DNA from: Plantago ovata | Lineage: Eukaryota > Streptophyta > Magnoliopsida > Lamiales > Plantaginaceae | Length of the DNA: 64,000 nt | Direction of reading: 5' to 3' | Assembly: GCA_028274465.1 (NCBI GenBank) | Contig: CM051455.1 | Coordinates: forward strand, 103,538,942 to 103,602,941 | Shown here: piece by piece, positions 55,415 through 64,000 of the stretch | Layout: every line of letters begins with the position of its first letter | Numbering within the stretch: position 1 is the first letter of the stretch | Program-made: the position numbers and the translations under genes | The notes under the pieces: model-generated | Database searches by the model: none | What the model was told of the DNA's origin: nothing | What the model saw: only the letters and a program-made list of their open reading frames with translations

Positions 55415-56815
55415 TGATGAACGTATTTTTGACGCGTTCATCTTGTTTTTTTTACCTTCTTTTGCTATCTTCTAGCCTTGTTTTTTGGTTAGTTTTGTAG
55501 AATAGTGTCACGTTTTGTGTTTTCTGCATTTTCAGGCACTTAGGTACGAAACGACATTTTTGGAGCTAAAAACGAGCCTTTTTGATGAAAAGATGGCCCC
55601 GTTGAAGTTCCCCAATCTCCGTGGCTTGTTCGTAAGTGTTTGAGCATCAATAAGCATCGGGAAGGATGAGTCCAAGGCACCCGAGGGCCATGCGAGGGCA
55701 AAAAGATTGAGTTTGACGACAAAAATCTGCCCAGGAGCCAAGCTAAGCGCCTGGAATAGTGAAGCGCTCCGCTTCAATTTCCAGGAGCTTTGGCACAGAA
55801 GCCAAGCGAAGCGCTTGGAGTGCCGCAGCACTTCGCTTGCCAAGCGCTCCGCTTGGCTTCTCCAAGCGGTACGCTTGGCAGCCGTTACGTTTTCGTATTT
55901 TCCTTCTTAGATCTGATCTTTGGTCATTTTTGAATATCTTTTGAACTGTAACTTCATTTTGGAGAGCTCCTAAGCCCCAAAACTCAGGGAATATTCAGAT
56001 TTCTTTGTATTTTAGCTTGGGATTCAAGGTTTTGATTGAGGATTCATCCTTTGTAATCATCTACGGAGAGGTTTTCTTTGATTCCCACCGATTAGTGACA
56101 GCTTTGGTGGTAACTTGTATTACTCTCTTGTCTTGTAGTTTGATATGATGTATTCCAATTATTATTCATATGAATTGATGTCTATGTTGATAAATATGAG
56201 TAGCTAAATCTCTTGTGTTTGTGGTAGAATGTAGAATATGCATGCTATGGGTTATGTTTATGGTTACATGAGATTGTGATTCAATCTTCCTGCAAATCCA
56301 TTTATATGATTCTTAGTTGCCTATAAAATATATTCGAATTGAGTATAGTGACAAACTCTTGGTCAATGAAAGCTATAGGATTGTATGTTAGAGATTTGCA
56401 GCATGCTAGATAAATGGTGTTGGTGACAAGCACCTCTAAATTATTGATAGTGATCTTTCATGATGTGTGTCTTAAATTTGCCTAGACAAGTTGCTTAGCA
56501 GACTTGATCGAAGGTTCTACGCACTGAACTTGTGAGCATATACGTAACCCATGCATGTGTATTTGATTTCTACCACCAACCGTTTTCCAAGCTTGTTTAC
56601 AACAATCTGTTTTCTCGCTGCTATTGTTCAAAGGAAACGATTCTCAAATGTTGAACTCGTTGACTGAAATTACTTGCAAAAACCTCAAGCATAGCCACGT
56701 TAGGTCCCGAGAGAACGACACTCGGGGACAACTTGCCATTGCACTCTAGTTTGTGTAGTGATAAGTGTTCTTAGGCTTTTAAAACAAATTTAATTGGTGA
56801 AAAACGACATCATCA
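55415..56815 (+). repeat. 3' LTR of E
   Basis: 1401 bp, very close to the 5' LTR. The palindrome module (55742-55879) carries one extra 22-bp unit (55857-55878) that the 5' LTR lacks. Confidence 0.92.
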
Positions 56816-56820
56816 ACAAA

Positions 56821-57773
56821 TGCGAGGAATGTCAATACTTTGCCACCCCCGATCATGCGCCCGCAAGACCGCTTATTCCTTCCAAGATCACATGTCCCTT
56901 CGACACATGGGGAATAGACACAGTCGGACCATTGCCCAAAGGAACCGGACAAAAGAAGTTCATCATTGTCGCGGTAGAATACTTCAGCAAATGGGTAGAG
57001 GCGGAAGCGGTTTCAGTGATCAGCGAGAAGAAGGTTATGGATTTTGTCTGGAGGAACATTGTATGTCGCTTTGGCTTGCCAAGGGTCCTTGTGTCCGACA
57101 ACGGTTCTCAGTTCTCCGGAGCCAAGTTCAACGCATGGTGCGAAAGGATGAAGATCGAAAGGCGCTTTACTTCAGTGGGGTATCCCCAAGCTAATGGCCA
57201 AACTGAGTCCACCAACAAGACGCTCGTAAGGAACTTGAAGAGAAGGTTTTCAGCGTACCAAGGAAGTTTGGTTGAGCAACTTGATGGAGTCCTCTGGCCT
57301 ACCGCACCTCTTCAAAGACAGCAACAAGGGAAACTTTATTCTCTCTTCTCTATGGTTTGGAGGATGTTATCCCGGCCGAGATTGTGCAAGAAACGTTGAG
57401 AATTCAAGTCTACCAACAGAAGGACAACCATGAAGCAAGGATGTTTGATCTGGAAATGCTCGAAGAGTCAAGGACCACAGCATTGGCAAACATCTTGAGA
57501 TACCAAGCCATCGTCGCAAAGGCCTACAACAAGCTTGTCAAGGACAAAGACTTTCATGTCGGAGACTTGGTACTCCGCAAGGCAGATATCCTAGGCAATC
57601 CACACAAGATGGAACCTAAGTGGGAAGGACCTTACAAGATAGTAGAAGCCAACTCCAATGGAAGCTACTGCTTGGAAGATGCCGAAGGAAATAAGTTGAA
57701 GAACACTTGGAACACCACCAATCTCCAGAGGTTTTATGCCTACAAGGCATTGGAGAAATATGCAATGTTTTGA
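56821..57773 (+). pseudogene. pol: Integrase of A2 (Tat), C-terminal two thirds
   Basis: Begins with the Cys pair of the zinc domain (CEECQYFA), completing the H-H motif left of E. Catalytic core: WGIDTVGP (Asp), VSDNGSQFSG (Asp, about 57094) and GYPQANGQTE (Glu, about 57199), so all three catalytic residues remain. A frameshift near 57300-57340 breaks the frame; the C-terminal part with DVIPAEIVQETLRI, GDLVLRKADI and KWEGPYKIVEANSNGSY ends at TGA 57771-57773. It would insert element cDNA into chromosomes; this copy is disabled. Confidence 0.93.
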
Positions 57774-58886
57774 TGAGCTCTTGTGGAAGGCCCCCTTTCG
57801 CCAGTTTATGATTTCTAGTTCAGTTTTTGTTTCTCCCTTTGGCACGGTCTCGAAGCCCACCGTTGTAATTGAATTTCCGTCAAATTAAAGCAACTCTTTC
57901 AGTTTGAAATATTGTCTTGTTTGTTCAAAAGGCAGATATAAAACCACGAAGGGCAACACAAAAATAAGAAACTAGATGAGAGCTCCGAAGGAAAGAAATA
58001 AAGGTCGAAAGGCAAAAAATTAATCTTCTTGGTTTTTCAAAACAAGAAAAAGATATCTTGGAAAAAAAATTCAGAAAATTTTCGGGTCAGAGGACACACA
58101 AGGGTGCGACGACGTGGTCCTCGGCCAAGCTTCAAAAATGGCCGGAAGACCATAACTTTTCCATCGCCCACGAGATTTTTTCCTTGAATTTTTTGAGAAA
58201 AAATTGTAAGGGATAAAAAGTGTGCTCGACGACACACTTAATTACCTAAGGGCCGGCTACATTGGCAATTAAGGTTGCCCGACTAATATTCATTCAGGAA
58301 GCGTCCGAAGGTATCAAGGGAATGAAGCGCTCGAGTACCAGGATTAATACTTGGTGAAATTTTGTCTAAGTTTTGAGGAAACACTAGGCGGCCGACTACC
58401 AAGAAAAATACACAGCGGCCGACTAGCATGGGTAGTCGACCTGCAAGGCGCCCGACAGGCGAGTTTCGATACATAAAAATATATTTCAAAGGAGAACTCG
58501 GGAAGCGCGTGGTTTGAGATATATATTACAAACGTCCGATGATGCATACTTAGAATTTTTTCTAAGTCCAACGAAGGAGAAACAAGTATCTGAAGAAGCA
58601 TATTATGAAAACTCGCATAATACTTTGACACATATCAAAAGTAACGAAAAGATATGCAATAGATAAACAAGGAGCGACTAGCATAAGGCCTCATCGGGCA
58701 AAAGGAGAAGCATTGTTGATTTACAAAATGATATGCACCCAAGTGAGTGGGGCATCAAAAATAGCTCTCCCGAACACGCCACAAAGGGCCGAATAAGTTA
58801 AAGCATAAATGTAATTGTTCGAATAGCAAAAAGGACTTGTTAAAATTTTCTACAAGTTCTACCGAGCATACTCGGCCTTCAAATCT
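57774..58886 (+). other. 3' non-coding stretch of A2 between integrase and antisense ORF
   Basis: About 1.1 kb without a supported gene. Between 58385 and 58455 short GGCCGACTA-type words recur in both orientations (GCGGCCGACTACC, GCGGCCGACTAGC, GGTAGTCGACC). Short minus-strand frames here overlap these words and look accidental. It may hold the terminator of the antisense gene. Confidence 0.5.
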
Positions 58887-59759
58887 TCAACAAGAGCGAC
58901 TTCGGGACTGCTCAGGGGACTTGGGAGGAGATCTCTGAAGGTCTTTCCCTTCACCGGTCCGACTACCGCCCCCGGAAGCTTGACTCGCTCCTTCAGCTCG
59001 GCTAACTCCAGAGCCCGCCGCGCGCCTCTCTGCCTCGAGCGTCTCCCAAAATTTGATGACCTCGGGCTCCTCTACAGTATAGTCACGGCCGAGGACAGGT
59101 CCAGGAAGAGCGAGCCACCTAGTGTTGCGATGGCCACATTTATTGAACGACTTGAGTATCCCGACTCGGAGGACCTCGGGCACCCAGGAAGGAAGCAGAC
59201 CGACCTTGGCGGGATAAGGCACTTCAGGGTTAGCGACTAGAGCACCAAATTCACAAGCCTTATGCTCGGCGTCGGACACCATCTGGTCATTGTAGTCGGC
59301 AAAGTCGCCATTCTTGTTATCCATTAGGCCCACAGCGTCGCTGTCGAAGTCCTCGGGCAAGAGACCCTTAGCCTTCAACTGGTCAAGAGCCGAGTAGAAG
59401 CCCTCCTTGCGCCCCACTTCCTTGGTCTCCAGCATTTTTAGGCGGTACGAGGCGGACTCGTAGAAAGCCTTAGCGCCCTCATATCGAGTATCCTTGTGGT
59501 ACCCAAGCACAACATCTTTGAAACGGGCCATTTTGGTGAAAAGATTATTCCATGCATCTTTCCAGACCTTCATCTGCCTCTGCACCTTTGCGCCCTCGGC
59601 CTCTAGACTGGCGAACTTGGCCTTCTCGACCTGGAGCTCCTCCTCAAGCGCCCGAGTACGGGTATTAGCTTCTTGGACTTGGAGGTGCAGATTAGCAACC
59701 TCCTCCGGAGCACCCTTGTCGGCCGCCAGATTCCCAATTGCGCCTACTATGGTAGAGAG
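58887..59759 (-). pseudogene. Antisense 3' ORF of the Tat/Retand element A2 (5' part cut off)
   Basis: A minus-strand frame open from about 59759 down to the stop at 58887, encoding roughly 290 residues. The first ~60 residues after the boundary are a heptad coiled coil (LQVQEANTRTRALEEELQVE); then an Ala/Lys helical segment, LKMLETKEVGRKEGFYSALD, an acidic part, and a Ser/Arg/Gly-rich tail ending SPEQSRSRSC. Tat elements of the Retand type are known to carry such an antisense ORF between pol and the 3' LTR; its function is unknown. Upstream on the minus strand, TTTGTTTTCTTTGCAG at 59760-59775 is a strong splice acceptor, so 59759 is probably the start of an exon. Element F has removed the earlier exon. 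Confidence 0.8.
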
Positions 59760-59803
59760 CTGCAAAGAAAACAAAAGACAGGTCCGAGGAGCGATGAAGT
59801 TAG

Positions 59804-61096
59804 TGATGAACGAGCAAATAAATTTGTTATTTAGCCAAAGGCAATTCACAACTACAACGAAAACCGTAGTGTAGCAGTAGAATGACCTCGAGTGTCGATC
59901 TCTAAGGACTATAAATAGCTTTATCAAATCTAATTTAGAATATAAAAACAGCAGACGGTATAGCAAAGGTTTTTCTAACAGATAATGGAGATTGGTGATA
60001 GTATGGTCCTTCAAAGCATAACGGGTTAATAATCATAATTAAATTCCTCGGTTTTGCATGGAGATCTTTGATCAATAAATTGTCGTGTTGTAATTATCAA
60101 GCACTACGAAGATAAATAGATAGGTCAAAAGACTATTAAATTGTCCAATTGTGTTCCGTAATTATTCAACACTACGAAGATATAGATATGCTAAGTCTAA
60201 TGAATTGTCCAATTTTGCATAATAATTAATCAACATACCAAGATATAGATTCCGCTAGATCAAAGAAATAAAGCAATAACACGGAGTATAATGCGCGATA
60301 TAGCCATTAGCATAATTATCAACACTTCGCTAAGAATTCACATACTATCACCAACGATAAGTTTAGCGACTCATAATTGTCATGCAATCAACAGAAATCA
60401 TAGAAGAAAACATATTGAAAGATATATAAGAATAAGTAGAAAAACTGTAAGATACAATGTTACCGAAGGTTGTCAGTCTCCGAAGAATCGCGATCTTACA
60501 AGCTCCAAACTGCTATGAAAAAGTATCTCCTAAGCTACGAACCCCCAGATCAGGCTCTGGGAAGTTCCTACCGAAAACTACAGAGAAAGGTGAGAGAATA
60601 GGTCTGGAAAAGTATGAATTTCGGAGAAAAACTGAGCAACTATATATAGGCTTCGAATTTGTGTGGGGCGAAGGGCCCCACACACCGGGCGAGTCGCCTG
60701 GTGTGGGGCGATTCGCCCCACATCCTGGGCGATTCGCCCGGGAGCTTTTTTTGGGAATTTCCGCGTTTTCGACGCGTTTTTGGATTTCTTCCCCTTTTCG
60801 GACTCGGTTTCTGACTTCTAGTGGCCTTCTAACCTCCAGATTCGACCCCTAGACTCCAAATCCTATCCGGAAACCTTCAGATACTCCAAATAGGCTTTTG
60901 GAACACCAATTCCTTGTCAACTTCAATATAATTGCCTGGAAATCCTCGTTTTTCAACCAAAACCAGTAAAATAAAAACTAAAGGGAAACGTGACACTATT
61001 CTAATAAAATGCACTAAAATATAACTAAATTATCGTAGAGGATAGCTAAAATAGGTGAAAAGGACTCAAATGAAAGTGTAAAATACACATTCATCA
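59804..61096 (-). repeat. 3' LTR of F (reverse)
   Basis: 1293 bp from TGATGAACG to TTCATCA. Palindrome module 60661-60743 with four units of the GGCGATTCGCC type, next to a plus-strand ACTATATATAGG tract (60640-60651). Confidence 0.92.
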
Positions 61097-62633
61097 AACT
61101 CCCCAAATCGAACTTTTGCTTGTCCTCAAGCAACTAAGCTAGACTCTAATGCAAAAAACAATGCAACACATAAAATGGAGTCTCATGCCAAATAAAATTA
61201 ACTAATCTACTGAATCTATCAAATAACATATGAACAAAAACCATATAAATCAAAGCATGAATATAGGTTGAAGAATACCTCGATTGACTTATACACATCC
61301 ACATAAGCACTTATGTCAAGACAAGATATTCTCTCGTAACATTCTCTACCTGGACCTAGTTAGTGACGACGTAATGAAGCATGCTAAGATACGAATGGTT
61401 GTCCCGTGCCTATGAAACTGAGGACTTACTGTTGTTCACCATGTTAAGACTTTTCCTCAAAGAGGTCGAACCAGTACTGGCTCTCATCAAATGAAGGAGG
61501 GTTCCCTATAAAAGATAACACTCCCTATTCTACCCGTCTCTCAAGCAAAGTCTTAAGCTATTCACCACTTCCTGAATGGCAGGACGGGGGTGGTCTAGAA
61601 CAGATGACACTCAAAATCAAAAGATAAAAAATAGAAAATTACAACACGATTACGAACATTACAAGAATTGGAAAATGAGACACAACACTTTGCTAAACTG
61701 CTATTTGGCTTTCTTTTTTGGACCCTTCTTTGCTTTTTTGGGGTCTTTTCTCGTTTTTTTCTTTTTTTTTTCTTTCCAGTTTCTTTTTTTTCTTTTTTTC
61801 CTGGAATTTTCTTTTCTATTTTTTTTCGATTTTTTTTTTTAGCCAGCAGTAGCATAACAAAATGACTCACAACGACTTCCCCAAACCTATTCGAAAGAAT
61901 AGGTTGGAGTACAAAATTTACGAGAAAGGAAAAATAAACTCACAATATGGAAATGAAAAACGAAAAACAAGTCTAATGATGGTGCAACCCCCTCCCCAAA
62001 CCTATTCGGAAGAATAGGTTATAAACAAAGGATCACACAACCTCACACTACCTCCTTCCTATGCATTTAGCATTCTCAAAGTATGGTGAAGACTTGTTGT
62101 CTCTTAGGTACATAATTACTCGGGAAAACAACCATAAGACCCTAACATGCATCATCCTATTATAAAGGCCTTCGTGAACCGCAGTAGAGAAAACACCACT
62201 AAGTGATGTCGAGACTACCAAGCTTAACTAAGTGCAATACATAAATGTTACAAGCCAAGCGAAAAAAACCTCAAACAAATTCATAGAGATGAAGCATATG
62301 ATTAATGGCATAGTTAGTTAATCTACCCAATAAAAAAGTTCAAAAAATTCGGCAATAAACTCCATATAAAACATGCAAGACTATCCTAGGATGAATGCAG
62401 TGAATGCAACCTAAAAAACTAAGAAAGCAGTAAACGTGCAAATGTAAATGCAAAGAAAGAACAAGATACTAATCAACACAAAGCCAAAAAATACTTAACA
62501 TCGCGGTTCACTTCCCATCCCCCTTATGATTCTTAAGCTAGCCCCTAGCAAAAGAGAATGAGTAATAAGAAGTGATACTAGATGTTACCGAACGGTTTGG
62601 CCTCGGTTGGCTGAGAGTGGACATGTGAAAAGA
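61097..62633 (-). promoter_or_regulatory. Non-coding 3' region and PPT of F
   Basis: On the minus strand after the ORF3 stop: paired hairpins (61999-62020 and 61884-61905), purine tract (61708-61845, pyrimidine on the plus strand), conserved block (61320-61604) and the PPT (61097-61114). The order is the same as in D. Confidence 0.85.
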
Positions 62634-63953
62634 CTAATCATCGGGATGGTAATCCCCATAAAAGTCCCTCCACATGTCAGACATGAGCTCATTGGACTGC
62701 CGTAGAGCCTCTTGTTGCTGCTGGATGAGCTGTTGCTGCTCCCACCTTTGTTGCCTATCCTCTCGGAGATGGTCCTCGAATGTTTCCCAGTCGCGGTTGC
62801 TCTGGGCAATGTGCCCGTCGAGGTCCTGTCGCAAGGCCGTGGTACTGGCATCAATTCTATCGAAATGAACGTCGAGGTAGGTCTGGAATTCAGAGAAGTA
62901 AAATCCTCTAGACCCCTGTGGTGCTCGAGGTGGTGCATGCGGTGCTCTATGGACAAATGGGATATCCGGGATAGGGGCTTGGCCATCATCAGCATCCATG
63001 GCATCCTCATTATCATTCTCATTATCGTAATTGCTCGGTCGGAAGGGTGCTTCCACATCAGCAGCGGCAGCCGTGGGGTTCTTCAACTGATACCTAGCCA
63101 GCTGCACCTCAATAGTCGAGGGTGAAAGGGAAGCGACCTCGCAATCCCCCTCGTCAATGTCCTCGACCCCATGATATTTACAGTAGGCAGTGATGAAGCT
63201 CGGAAAGATGATGGGCTTCTTCTTCTTTTCCCAGTGGCGCTCATACTCTTCATACATGATGTGCCCGATGTCGATCCGATGTCTGTCTATCAAGCAGTAG
63301 AGGAGATCGGCGTAGTAGGGTTGTATCCATGTGTCATTCTTCCTAGGGATCAAGTTGAAGATGCAGAATCTCATCATTACCTTAGCTTCAATGCCAAGGT
63401 CGCTCTGACGGATCCGTGCAGGTTCTCCCTCGATTTCTGGATATCTGTACTCCCTGTTGCAGATCACGTCCGTAATATGTCTTCCTATCCCCCTAGAGGC
63501 CCTCGAATACAGGTAGGCATGATCGCTCCCTGTGAACTCCCGATGCCCAAAATGGATGAATGAAGAAATGGTCTCTGGTGTCCATGGTATTATCAGGCCT
63601 CGAACTAGTACCACATTCTTCTCCTCGAGATCTGTGTATCCAGTGTAGAACTCTTGGAGGAGGCTCACGTCGTACCCCTTGAACCTGTTGGAACTGTACC
63701 AAACTCAATTCCTTCTTGACGCCAATCGTGATAGCGTCCTATACCCTGCCGTTCCAGCTGCTGACTCTGGAATATCAATCCTCCTGTTTGGAATGATCGA
63801 TCTTCCCCCGTCGGCCAGCTCCGCTTCTAGCCTTTGACGCACCTCTATCGCAGCTAAAGACATCTCGTACATGTAGTGAGAAGTTTGGGAGCTTGATGCT
63901 ACTCTCTTCCCATTTTTGCTTCAGCCAGCTCTCCTCGATCCTCTTGGAGCCAT
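62634..63953 (-). pseudogene. ORF3 of F, putative plant transposon protein / Athila ORF3-like
   Basis: On the minus strand a single frame runs from ATG at 63953 to the stop at 62634, about 439 codons, with two in-frame TGA codons (near 63921 and 63685). The start is basic (MAPRGSRRAG). The central part has FYTGYTDLEEKNVVLVRG, TISSFIHF, MMRFCIFNLIPRKNDTW and RHRIDIGHIMYEEYERHW; this pattern fits the family called putative plant transposon protein, seen as ORF3 of Athila-like elements. The end is acidic, then Gln/Arg-rich coiled coil, ending MWRDFYGDYHPDD. No signal peptide or membrane segment is seen, so an envelope role is not supported. Family assignment is from memory of motif pattern. Confidence 0.7.
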
Positions 63954-64000
63954 GATTCCTACAAACAGCAATTAGTATCTTGTATGACGCAAAATAGACT

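Larger units (their letters stand above)
50241..56815 (+). mobile_element. E: RT-less gag-pro LTR element, second LTR family
   Basis: A 6575-bp element; LTRs 50241-51620 and 55415-56815; left duplicate GCAAA (50236-50240), right ACAAA (56816-56820), one base changed. The LTR sequence differs from the B/C/D family apart from its ends and gene order, yet gag, protease, AGGCAA hairpin, palindrome module position, paired hairpins, conserved block and PPT are all homologous. It has no RT, RNase H, integrase or ORF3. It is inserted in the integrase zinc domain of A2. Confidence 0.92.
20690..59803 (+). mobile_element. A2: Tat/Retand Ty3/gypsy element split by B, C and E
   Basis: Only the last ~22 bp of the 5' LTR survive after the gap (20690-20711), followed by a tRNA-Asp-type PBS. 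In order come gag, protease, RT, RNase H, an archaeal-type second RNase H, integrase, a 3' non-coding stretch and an antisense ORF. The second RNase H and the antisense 3' ORF are marks of the Tat lineage (Ogre/Retand type). Removing B, C and E with one target duplicate each rejoins the reading frames, which proves they are one element. The 3' LTR is not visible because F interrupts A2 at 59804. Many stops and frameshifts show an old insertion. Confidence 0.92.
59804..64000 (-). mobile_element. F: reverse RT-less Athila-group element with ORF3 (continues past the window)
   Basis: Read on the minus strand: ORF3, common non-coding 3' region, PPT (61097-61114) and 3' LTR (59804-61096). It is inserted in the antisense ORF of A2; expected target duplicate GTTAG (59799-59803). 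Gag, protease and the 5' LTR would lie right of 64000. It provides the best ORF3 of the group. Confidence 0.9.

Noticed and set aside
63353..63953. ORF3 of F considered as a viral-type envelope gene
   Set aside because: No signal peptide, transmembrane helix or cleavage site is visible; the pattern fits the putative plant transposon protein type better.

Overview
This window is plant nuclear repeat DNA, most likely from a eudicot with a repeat-rich genome. I cannot name the species. I found no intact host gene, no tRNA or rRNA gene and nothing prokaryotic. The plant assignment rests on four things: LTR retrotransposons of the Tat/Retand, Athila and SIRE types, tRNA-Asp and initiator tRNA-Met primer-binding sites, an archaeal-type second RNase H, and an antisense 3' gene typical of Tat elements.

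Layout. Positions 1-13063 are a head-to-tail array of an AT-rich unit of about 3.5 kb: two full copies, one deleted copy, one copy lacking its start, and a truncated fifth. From 13064 to the end everything is nested LTR retrotransposon. A1 (13064-14217) is a Tat fragment that cuts into the satellite. G (from 14218, reverse) interrupts A1. H (16677-20589), a SIRE-like copia element, interrupts G and runs into a 100-N assembly gap (20590-20689). A2 (20690-59803) is a decayed Tat/Retand element whose gag, protease, RT, RNase H, second RNase H, integrase and antisense ORF are spread over 39 kb because B (22272-28495), C (29220-46798) and E (50241-56815) sit inside it. C is an Athila-type element with RT and integrase, and it holds a reverse solo LTR, I (32159-33347), and element D (34724-42871). 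F (59804 to the window end, reverse) interrupts the antisense gene of A2. Target-site duplications are exact for B (AGCAA), C (TTGCC), D (CCCAT) and I (GTGAG), and differ at one base for E, so the nesting order is well supported.

How the elements relate. B, D and E code for Gag and an aspartic protease but have no RT, RNase H or integrase. F (partly visible) adds a third ORF resembling the putative plant transposon protein/Athila ORF3 type. B, C, D, F, G and I share closely related LTRs, so the RT-less elements probably depend on an Athila-like partner such as C. Every coding region is broken, except that the D gag is open over 484 codons and the E protease domain is open.

Most interesting signals. 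(1) A GC-rich palindrome module, with stems such as GGCG/CGCC or AAGCG/CGCTT around a 3-nt centre, lies in the U3 part of every LTR of this superfamily. It recurs inside C, D and E and changes unit number between the two LTRs of the same element. (2) A hairpin with an AGGCAA loop just after the protease gene shows paired base changes between families. (3) Two AACCTATTC/GAATAGGTT hairpins keep a spacing of 110-115 bp in four elements although the sequence between them has diverged. (4) A non-coding block of about 280 bp near the 3' end is retained in all six elements whose 3' end is visible. Together these suggest a conserved non-coding control system in an RT-less retrotransposon group.
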